Below are positions 18,037 to 25,362 of a DNA stretch of 64,000 nt, one piece after another; within the stretch, counting starts at the first letter, position 1, and every line of letters starts with the position of its first letter. A program made the position numbers and the translations under genes. The DNA is from JBAYIE01 sp965279165 (GTDB taxonomy: Bacteria > Bacteroidota > Bacteroidia > UKL13-3). The notes beneath the pieces are model-generated. The model was not told the origin of the DNA. It was given only the letters and a program-made list of their open reading frames with translations, and searched no databases. Location of the stretch: positions 2,666,001-2,730,000 of the forward strand of contig OZ257140.1 of the NCBI GenBank assembly GCA_965279165.1, read 5' to 3'.

Positions 18037-18795
18037 TTGAAAGAAAATAAAAGGAATATATTATTTTTGGTGCTTGGTTCTTTTTTTATAGCCAATGCGA
18101 TTATTGCCGAATTCATAGGTGTAAAAATATTTTCATTTGAACAAACATTCGGACTAAGTTCTTTAAACTGGAAGATACTCGGATACGACATGTCATTAAA
18201 TTTAACTGCAGGTGTATTGTTGTGGCCTGTGGTTTTTATTATGACAGATATTATTAACGAATATTTTGGACGAAATGGGGTCCGTTTATTTACCTATATC
18301 GCTGCTGCACTTGTTACCTATGCTTTTGTAATGGTATTTTTGGCCATACATTTAACACCTGCAAGTTTCTGGATAATGAGAGATACCATTAACGGACCGT
18401 TGAACATGCAAGATGCTTTTACTGCAATTTTCGGTCAAGGTTTATGGATCATTATTGGTTCCTTGGTTGCTTTTTTAATTGGACAATTAATTGATGTAAA
18501 AGTCTTTCATGTTGTTAAAAAAATTACAGGAAATAAATACCTTTTTCTCCGGGCTACAGGTTCCACTTTGGTTTCTCAACTCATTGATAGCTTTGTTGTA
18601 TTGTTTATAGCCTTTTATATTGGTGCCGGTTGGGATATTAAATTGGTACTTGCTATTGGTATGGTAAATTACTTCTACAAATTCTTGATAGCTTTATTGC
18701 TTACCCCATTTCTGTACCTATTGCATCTAATAATAGATAAATATTTAGGAAAAGAACTCTCCGAATCCATGATGGAACAAGCCGCCAAAGATTAA
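18037..18795 (+). CDS. yhhQ: Queuosine precursor transporter, YhhQ family (DUF165)
   Basis: 252 aa integral membrane protein with about six to seven helices. VFIMTDIINEYFGRNGVRLFTY is the family signature, and FLRATGSTLVSQLIDSFVVLFIAF is a conserved helix with the polar residues expected for purine-analogue binding. YhhQ proteins import preQ0/preQ1 for queuosine modification of GUN-anticodon tRNAs. The start is a TTG at 18037; no ATG lies at a suitable place before the first helix. It is convergent with the giant T9SS gene. No queuosine synthesis genes are in the window. Confidence 0.9.
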   Translation: MKENKRNILFLVLGSFFIANAIIAEFIGVKIFSFEQTFGLSSLNWKILGYDMSLNLTAGVLLWPVVFIMTDIINEYFGRNGVRLFTYIAAALVTYAFVMVFLAIHLTPASFWIMRDTINGPLNMQDAFTAIFGQGLWIIIGSLVAFLIGQLIDVKVFHVVKKITGNKYLFLRATGSTLVSQLIDSFVVLFIAFYIGAGWDIKLVLAIGMVNYFYKFLIALLLTPFLYLLHLIIDKYLGKELSESMMEQAAKD

Positions 18796-18864
18796 TTCAT
18801 CCACGCAAGTAAAAACTACGTCGTGCCTCCTTTTTTTTATCGTGCGGGATTGATTCGCGTACCG

Positions 18865-18913
18865 CTCATCAACATCCATAATTCATCATCCATCATTCAT
18901 AATTCATCATTCA
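18865..18913 (-). repeat. Degenerate tandem repeat after the 1890-residue T9SS gene
   Basis: On the gene's strand the stop TGA is followed directly by ATGATGAATTATGAATGATGG, then further ATGATGAATTATGG units. TGA and TAA occur in every unit. It begins at the stop codon, as in nth, gcvP and kdsA, but with a different repeat sequence. Confidence 0.65.
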
Positions 18914-21900
18914 CTCCACCACCACATTTCTTTGAATTTTTTCCTTATCGTTTGATAGCACGATGGTATAGGTTCCTCTAGCAATGTCTTTTATGAAAAC
19001 ATCTGTTTTATTGATGCCGCTTTCACAAACTTCATCTGCCTGATAAACAATTTTGCCAAGCAAATCCGTAATAGATATATGCATAACCGTTTTTTGTTTA
19101 ACAGTAAACTCTACAATAAATTTGCCTTTGTTAGGATTCGGATATAATTGCACCGAATGAATCATAAGTGGAATTCTTGTACCAGTAAAAACCACCTCAT
19201 AATCGTCCGACTCTGAAATGCAACCGGCTGCATTTTTTACCGATAAATAATAAATTCCCTCTTCATCAACAATCAAGTCTTTTTGGGTGGCACCCGCAAT
19301 AATATTTCCATCTAAATACCATTGGAAGGTTCCAATGGATGCATTTGATTTTAATGTATCACCGGATTGTGTAATAACAGGTATAGCAGGCAATGCATTT
19401 ACTTGAATGGAATCTTTGGCTACATTGCTGCATCCGTTAGTTTGCGTAAAACGGTATTGCAAAACCTTATTTCCGGTACTTGAAACACTAGTTTTAAATT
19501 GAGTTCCAAGCACGCCGGTTCCTGTATAAATACCACCTGAAGGTAAACCTCCGGTCAATAAAATAGTAGTGTCGTTATCACACAACTGTGAAACTGGTAA
19601 CGCTAGTGTTACTAAGGGTAATGGATTAACCTGAATACTATCTTCTGCTTTGTTTGTACAGCCATTTGTATTGGTGAAGGTATATTGTATCGGATTTTTG
19701 CCTTGATTGGCCAACAATGGTTTAAATTGATTTCCGGTTACTCCGGTTCCATTATACATGCCTCCTGTTGGAGTTCCACCGGATAAAAGGATGGTTGTAT
19801 CTGTTTGACAAACTAACTTGGTACCAAGCACCAATGCAACATTAGGAAGCGCATTAATATGCATAGTGTCTCTAGCTTGATTCGAACATGAATTTGCCGC
19901 TGTAAATTTGTAAGTAATTGGATGGTTGCCTATACCACTTACCTGACTTTTAAATTCATTGCCACTAACCCCATTCCCGCTATATACACCTCCACTTGGT
20001 GTTCCGGTATTTAAAATAACAGTGGTGTCTTTTTGGCAAATATTTTTCACGGATAATACAAATCCAACTGTTGGCAATGATTTAACCTTCATGGTATCGG
20101 TTGCATTGTTCTTACACCCTTTGGCATTGGTTACCGTATACTTTATTGGAAAATTTCCGGATCCTGAAATCGAAGTTTTAAATTGATTGGATACTACCCC
20201 TGTGCCGGTGTAAATACCACCTGTTGGCAATCCTCCGCTAAGGTTTATGGTAGTATCAACCAAACAAAAGTTGTTTGAAGGTAGGGTAAAATTAACCACT
20301 GGTAAAGCATGTACAAATAAGGTATCGATGGCTTTATTCTTACAACCTTTTGTATTCGTAAAAGTATAAGTGATAGGAAAATTACCACTTCCTGAAAGGG
20401 AGGTTTTAAATTGATTTCCTATAACACCTATGCCGGTATAAATGCCTCCTGATGGACTGCCTCCACTGAGTGTTACAGTTGTATCAACCATGCATAAATT
20501 TTTTGGAGAAATAATATTGGTAACTACCGGATTTGCATTTACAGTTACCGTATCGGTAGTGGAATTTGAACAACTATTGCTATCAGTTACAAGATACGTT
20601 ATCGCAAAATTCCCAATACCTGCCACCAATGGTTTAAATAGATTTCCGGTTACTCCTGTACCTGAATATGTTCCTCCCAATGGTGTCCCCCCCGACAAAA
20701 TAATCCCTGTATCCGATTCACACGTTTGCTTCGAGGCTAAGGATAAACCAACTACTGGTTTTGCAAATACTGTCATTTTTATTCTTTTTGAAACGACAGA
20801 CGTTGGTAACACACAACCTGCATTGCTGGTTAATTTGCAAGTTACCGTATCTCCGTTACTGAAGGTTGAACTGTTGAATGTGGAGGCATTTGTCCCTGCA
20901 TTATTTCCATTTACTTGCCATTGAAAAATTGGAGTACTACCTCCGTTGGTTATGCCCGAAGTAAAGTTGGCTCCCAATCCACTACAAATACTCGAATCAT
21001 TTACTGCAATCGAAATAGTTGGAACAACACTATTGGTTACCGTAATGTAATTTGATTTGGTAAGCGAATCGGTACCACTGCCATTGGTTGCTTTTAATTT
21101 AATAGAATACAAACCCGAACTAGTAAAGGAAACTACCGGATGTTGCGAACTGTCGTTTGTATTGTTCAAAAAAGTTACGGTGGCAGGAGTAAATGTCCAT
21201 TTCCAGCTGGTAGGTGAATTGGTAGAAGTATCTCTCAAATTTACCGAAACTCCTGAACATGGCGTGGTGCTAGAAGCATTGAAATTAACTACCGGCGTTG
21301 GAGGAGCGAGTACTCCTGCAATCGAAATATCATCCAGGTATAAATTGTTACCGTTGCCACTAACATTCTCGAATTTAATTTGAACCCTGTTATTCGTATA
21401 CGCATTCAATGAAATTGCTTTGCATGCCCCAAAATTGGTATTCCCACACCAGTCTGCCGTTGATGCCGGAGTAAAATTACTTGATGAATTGCTGTTCGTT
21501 ATAAACACAAACGGACTGGCAGATTGCGTTTCTTTAAAAGTAGAAAGTTTTGTCCAGCTATTCCCGCAATTTGTTGAAATATATACTTCTAAAGAATCCT
21601 GGTTGGTGGTGTTTAAACGCTTATATGCATATTTAAATGTTAAGCTAGCTGTGTTGTATCCAATTAAATTGATTATAGGAGAAATCAAGCCATCTCTATT
21701 CGTTCCGGCTGCAACATGGGTATAATTAAAATTGGTCATTCCTATTGCTTTGGTCCCCGGACTATTGCCTCCAACTGTTTTTAACGACCAGGTATTTTCT
21801 GCATCCTGGTTGTCAATTTTCCATCGGTCAATATTTGTAGCGGTTTCCCAGTTCTCGGTAAATGGAAGATCAAATCCACCTGCGCGAATTAAGTTGTTTT

Positions 21901-24583
21901 TTGTAACCTGATTATTGCCTGAAACGTTGCTGGCATTAAGAGTAACAGTATACAAACCGGAAGCCGTAAATTGCACCTTCGGATTTTTTGATGTTGCTGT
22001 TGTTCCATTGGTAAAGATAAAAGTATTGGGCGTAATTGTCCAGGTCCATGAGGTAGGATAATGTAAACTTGTATCGGTTAAAGTTACGGTTTCATTGATA
22101 CATGGAAAAACAGAGTTTGCAGTAAATCCTATTGCAGGAGCATTCGCTGTTGCAAAACCATTGCTGGTAAATAACCCACGTCCATAGGTTGCTGCCGTAA
22201 CTTGTAAATCCGACGATCGCATTTGCAACATATCTACCCTAACATTTGCAAGCCCGTTATTGGAAGTCGACCAGGTTGGTGTAGTTGCATTTAAATTTAC
22301 TGTTGTCCAAACTCCAAGTTCTGTTGCAAGAAGAACTTCGTTGCGGTTATTTGGATTAAACAACGACCACCGAATTGGCATGTCAGGTAAATTTCCTTCT
22401 TTGCTTACCCAGTTTGTTCCTCCATTCGAAGTGTACCAAACCGAATTAATTCCATAGTTAAAAAAAGTAACCAATAACTCATTTTCATTTGCACCAATTT
22501 CAATGCACGAAATAGTTCCGGTTGGTAATCCGGTTCCGGTAATATTGGTTGTTGTTGGCGACGCATTTGCATTGGTTACTTTAAAAATTGAGCCTGCATC
22601 CGTTCCTAAAAAAAGAGTCGTACTAACTGTGGTGTAAGGGGAAACCCTTATATGACTAACACCATCTGAGAGGCCTGTTATCGTAACTGTTTCGGCGCTT
22701 GTTGGAGTAGTGGTTACATTGCGAATGCGTTGTAATGTGGTTGTACTGCGATAACTGTAAAGTACATCTAAATTGTCGTCGTAATCCGATGGATTAATAA
22801 ATTTGCCGGTGTTCTGATCCGAACTTAACGTGGTATTAAAACTTGTTCCTCCATTGTTCGACAAATAATACGAATTGTAAACATAGGATGTGATCTGAAA
22901 TGTTGGGTTAGTTTGGTCAATAAAGCAATATGCGCCATCTCCTCCTGTAACATCCACTGTGCCGGATAATCCACTTCCTGTAAATCGTTGTGTGCCGTTA
23001 TCTTGCGCACCTGCCAAATAGTTATTTGTATTCGCCGATGGATGGATGGCACATGCATAAAATTGCGTTACATTGTAATTGGTATTGCGTTGACCAAATA
23101 CATCCGACGTACCTGAAGCTGCAAGATTGGATGTGAAAAACACACCACCATCATTGCCAACCAATAGGGTAGAGGAGGAGCCGGGTTTAAATGTTAAAGC
23201 ATGCTGATCGGCGTGAACATATGAACATGGTAGTGCCGACAAATTATTGTTATTCGACCATTTGGATATTTGTGTCCACGATGTTCCTCCGTTTGTAGTT
23301 CTGAATAAATCTATTCCACCGCAAACCACATTGTTTTCATTGTTTGGATCTACTGCCATAATTAAATCATACCATGCTTGCCCTCTCGAAAAATCAGTAG
23401 ATGGAATTCCTAAATCTGCATCAACCGGTAAGGTAACCGGCGACCAATTCGTTCCTCCATTGATGGTTTTATTAATTAGTTTTGTTCCATTATTATCCTC
23501 TATAATCGCATATACAACATTGGCATTCGAAGGAGCACATGCAACTTCAACCCTGCCATATCCATTGGTAACAGTTGTAGTACTTGAGGTGGTCCAGGTG
23601 GTTCCATTGTCTGAAAATAAAACCCTTCCACCTCCACGATCCGTTAATCCATAAGGGTTTCTGCGCGTGCCAATCCAAATACGATTTGCCGAATTAATTT
23701 CTATATCTGCCGGAATAAAATTGGAAGTCATGCTTGGAATATTTGGTAAAACTTGTGTCCATGATGTGCCTCCGTTTGTTGATCGTTGCAATCCGGCTAC
23801 CGTTAAACCATGAAACACCCCGTTATAATAAACCCCATCCACTGCAGCATAAACTACACTTGTTCCTGATTCGTTTCTAACAACCAAATCATTCACATAA
23901 TAAAAACCTGCAGTACTTGCAATTTGTGCCCAGCTCGAACCTCCATTTGTTGATTTCCAAATACCGGCACCTCTGCTTGCTGCGGCTCCCCATCCTTCAC
24001 CCGTTCCAACATACATGATTTGTGCATTGTTGGGATCAAAGGCAATACTGGTAATAGCAATATTATCCCAAAAATCATTAACCGGAGTCCATTGCGATGT
24101 AGCCAACGTAATATTGTTATTAAACCATAATCCTCCTGTTACGCCGCCTGCCCATACTTTTGTTTTGTTCGAATCATTCGGATCCCAAACTATCGCTCTT
24201 GTTCTTCCACCAACATTGTTCGGACCTCTTTCTACCCAAGGTGTCGAAATACTTCCCGGTGCAAGAATATTTTGATTGAATTGGTTAATCTGACCAATAA
24301 TCATACTTAATCTTTCCGGCGCTGGTCTGCCTATCTGCGGATCCATGGTTCGCAAATAATCTTGTTCCCATGCCAAATCCGGACGATCAGCTTTGTTTTT
24401 CTTTTTACCGTTGCTGAGATACGGCGACACATAAAGATGTTCGTTGAATTTATGGTTACGTAAAAAAAGACTGTACTTTTCTCGTGCACTTAAAGTAGAA
24501 ATTTGCTCATTATTTTGTTGTTTCAGGAAATAAGCGAAGAGCAAAATACAGGAAAGAAGGATTAAGTAAAATGTTTTACGCAT
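18911..24583 (-). CDS. Giant secreted T9SS protein: BNR/sortilin-type propeller, PKD domains, six tandem repeats
   Basis: 1890 aa. Signal peptide (RKTFYLILLSCILLFAYFL), then a beta-propeller region to about residue 810 with many STNGGTSWTQV-type Asp/Gly-Trp repeats (sortilin/VPS10, BNR-like). A PKD domain follows (about 815-900), a jelly-roll adhesion-like domain opening LPFTENWETATNIDRWKID (about 905-1090), a second PKD (about 1095-1185), an Ig-like segment, six near-identical 76-77-residue modules (1275-1731), another Ig-like module, and a type IX sorting domain (VQLYPNPNKGKFIVEFTVK to the end). Likely a surface adhesin or polymer-binding protein. It starts 7 bp after the stop of a small lipoprotein gene, so the two are probably one transcript. 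Confidence 0.88.
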   Translation of the reverse strand: MRKTFYLILLSCILLFAYFLKQQNNEQISTLSAREKYSLFLRNHKFNEHLYVSPYLSNGKKKNKADRPDLAWEQDYLRTMDPQIGRPAPERLSMIIGQINQFNQNILAPGSISTPWVERGPNNVGGRTRAIVWDPNDSNKTKVWAGGVTGGLWFNNNITLATSQWTPVNDFWDNIAITSIAFDPNNAQIMYVGTGEGWGAAASRGAGIWKSTNGGSSWAQIASTAGFYYVNDLVVRNESGTSVVYAAVDGVYYNGVFHGLTVAGLQRSTNGGTSWTQVLPNIPSMTSNFIPADIEINSANRIWIGTRRNPYGLTDRGGGRVLFSDNGTTWTTSSTTTVTNGYGRVEVACAPSNANVVYAIIEDNNGTKLINKTINGGTNWSPVTLPVDADLGIPSTDFSRGQAWYDLIMAVDPNNENNVVCGGIDLFRTTNGGTSWTQISKWSNNNNLSALPCSYVHADQHALTFKPGSSSTLLVGNDGGVFFTSNLAASGTSDVFGQRNTNYNVTQFYACAIHPSANTNNYLAGAQDNGTQRFTGSGLSGTVDVTGGDGAYCFIDQTNPTFQITSYVYNSYYLSNNGGTSFNTTLSSDQNTGKFINPSDYDDNLDVLYSYRSTTTLQRIRNVTTTPTSAETVTITGLSDGVSHIRVSPYTTVSTTLFLGTDAGSIFKVTNANASPTTTNITGTGLPTGTISCIEIGANENELLVTFFNYGINSVWYTSNGGTNWVSKEGNLPDMPIRWSLFNPNNRNEVLLATELGVWTTVNLNATTPTWSTSNNGLANVRVDMLQMRSSDLQVTAATYGRGLFTSNGFATANAPAIGFTANSVFPCINETVTLTDTSLHYPTSWTWTITPNTFIFTNGTTATSKNPKVQFTASGLYTVTLNASNVSGNNQVTKNNLIRAGGFDLPFTENWETATNIDRWKIDNQDAENTWSLKTVGGNSPGTKAIGMTNFNYTHVAAGTNRDGLISPIINLIGYNTASLTFKYAYKRLNTTNQDSLEVYISTNCGNSWTKLSTFKETQSASPFVFITNSNSSSNFTPASTADWCGNTNFGACKAISLNAYTNNRVQIKFENVSGNGNNLYLDDISIAGVLAPPTPVVNFNASSTTPCSGVSVNLRDTSTNSPTSWKWTFTPATVTFLNNTNDSSQHPVVSFTSSGLYSIKLKATNGSGTDSLTKSNYITVTNSVVPTISIAVNDSSICSGLGANFTSGITNGGSTPIFQWQVNGNNAGTNASTFNSSTFSNGDTVTCKLTSNAGCVLPTSVVSKRIKMTVFAKPVVGLSLASKQTCESDTGIILSGGTPLGGTYSGTGVTGNLFKPLVAGIGNFAITYLVTDSNSCSNSTTDTVTVNANPVVTNIISPKNLCMVDTTVTLSGGSPSGGIYTGIGVIGNQFKTSLSGSGNFPITYTFTNTKGCKNKAIDTLFVHALPVVNFTLPSNNFCLVDTTINLSGGLPTGGIYTGTGVVSNQFKTSISGSGNFPIKYTVTNAKGCKNNATDTMKVKSLPTVGFVLSVKNICQKDTTVILNTGTPSGGVYSGNGVSGNEFKSQVSGIGNHPITYKFTAANSCSNQARDTMHINALPNVALVLGTKLVCQTDTTILLSGGTPTGGMYNGTGVTGNQFKPLLANQGKNPIQYTFTNTNGCTNKAEDSIQVNPLPLVTLALPVSQLCDNDTTILLTGGLPSGGIYTGTGVLGTQFKTSVSSTGNKVLQYRFTQTNGCSNVAKDSIQVNALPAIPVITQSGDTLKSNASIGTFQWYLDGNIIAGATQKDLIVDEEGIYYLSVKNAAGCISESDDYEVVFTGTRIPLMIHSVQLYPNPNKGKFIVEFTVKQKTVMHISITDLLGKIVYQADEVCESGINKTDVFIKDIARGTYTIVLSNDKEKIQRNVVVE
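19391..20761 (-). repeat. Six tandem ~228-bp coding repeats
   Basis: Six consecutive modules of 76-77 residues inside the giant T9SS protein. Each has a Cys, the core D-T-T/I-x-x-L-S-G-G-x-P-x-G-G, then Y-x-G-x-G-V, FK, and ends with GC-N/S-N and a D-T/S-x-x-V strand. One Cys early and one late in each module could form a disulfide. Such arrays lengthen the stalk of surface adhesins and can change copy number by recombination. Confidence 0.9.
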
Positions 24584-24590
24584 AGTATTT

Positions 24591-25043
24591 TTATTGAAGG
24601 ATGAATTGATAATTTACAATATTCGATTTGTATTTTTTTGTTCCATTGTGAGAAATAATCCACGATGGTTGGATATTATTTTTATCAAATAAAATAGTTG
24701 CTTGTTGTTGGTTTATGGTATCGTCGGCCGTAGGTTCAGTTTGATTGATAAGTTGGTTGAATTCGATTTCCAATTTACTTGTATTAATTTTTTTTACCGA
24801 GAAAATTACCGCTTTGCCTTGCACAAAAAACGAATCAATTTCAAATGCCTTATCCGAAAATTTTATGTCATGAAGTACAACCAATATTTTTGTACCCCGC
24901 CCTTTACCCATCGCACTGTTGTATTGATAACAAGTTGCTTCATTCGCTAATGACAAATAGGTATATCCCGATTTTTTCGATTTACACGAAACGCTTACAA
25001 GTAAAATCAAAACCAAAACTGCATGAATTGCTTTTCGCACCAT
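24591..25043 (-). CDS. Small lipoprotein of unknown function
   Basis: 150 aa from the ATG at 25043 (MVRKAIHAVLVLILLVSVSC); an ATG at 25067 would add eight residues. The hydrophobic stretch ends in a lipobox, LVSVSC, so the mature protein should start at that Cys and be membrane-anchored. The rest is beta-rich (YTYLSLANEATCYQYNSAMG, KILVVLHDIKFSDKAFEIDSFFVQGKAVIFSV). I do not recognise the family. It precedes the giant T9SS gene by 7 bp on the same strand, so it may help its display or share its regulation. Confidence 0.65.
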   Translation of the reverse strand: MVRKAIHAVLVLILLVSVSCKSKKSGYTYLSLANEATCYQYNSAMGKGRGTKILVVLHDIKFSDKAFEIDSFFVQGKAVIFSVKKINTSKLEIEFNQLINQTEPTADDTINQQQATILFDKNNIQPSWIISHNGTKKYKSNIVNYQFILQ

Positions 25044-25109
25044 AACTGCAATATAGTTTTTATCCATAAGTATCTCAATCCCTTAATTATTTTTTAATAC
25101 CCACACAAA

Positions 25110-25195
25110 CAAGCCCGAAGTGCTTGAACCTTAATAACCACCGGTAACACCGGTGGTATCAAATGAAGTATCTCATCACAACTCTGAAGGAGTTG
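25110..25195. repeat. Three-hairpin intergenic element
   Basis: Three inverted repeats in a row: CAAGC/GCTTG (25110-25126), ACCACCGGT-AAC-ACCGGTGGT (25137-25157, 9-bp perfect arms) and CAACTC-TGAAG-GAGTTG (25179-25195). From memory, similar CAAGCCC / ACCGGTGGT / CAACCC hairpin arrays are dispersed in Bacteroidota genomes; I cannot verify copy number here. It lies in the 286-bp gap between the lipoprotein and gcvP, both minus-strand genes. Confidence 0.6.
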
Positions 25196-25229
25196 AACTT
25201 TATAACAACCAATATCAAGACGCAAAAAA

Positions 25230-25255
25230 AACCCGCTCAATTCAATGAACGGGTT
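25230..25255 (-). terminator. Terminator for gcvP
   Basis: On the minus strand AACCCGTTCA and TGAGCGGGTT pair around a short loop, followed by TTTTTTT. It stands about 100 bp beyond the gcvP stop, past the tandem tail. Confidence 0.8.
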
Positions 25256-25269
25256 CTCACTTCAATACC

Positions 25270-25362
25270 TCACTAAACACTTAGCACTAAAAAACTAACA
25301 ACTACTAACTACTAAGCACTAACTACTAAGCACTAATTACTAATCACTAATCACTAATTACT
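25270..25362 (-). repeat. Stop-codon-rich tandem tail after gcvP
   Basis: The last gcvP codons (AGTAATTAG) are followed by TGATTAG, TGATTAG, TAATTAG, TGCTTAG, TAGTTAG and further variants for about 85 nt. TAG or TGA appears in all three frames within the first 15 nt. The repeat unit contains the gene's own stop codon, so the tail looks like expansion of the gene terminus. Confidence 0.75.

Noticed and set aside
19391..20761. Possible CRISPR array because of regular repeats
   Set aside because: Repeats are 228 bp, in frame, and continuous without spacers; they encode protein modules of the T9SS gene.
19959..24275. Plus-strand open frames opposite the 1890-residue gene
   Set aside because: Hydrophobic, Val/Thr-rich shadow frames caused by the Thr/Asn-rich codons of the true gene.
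25110..25195. The three-hairpin element as a riboswitch or glycine aptamer for gcvP
   Set aside because: It lies downstream of gcvP, not in its leader, and the hairpins do not match the glycine riboswitch core.
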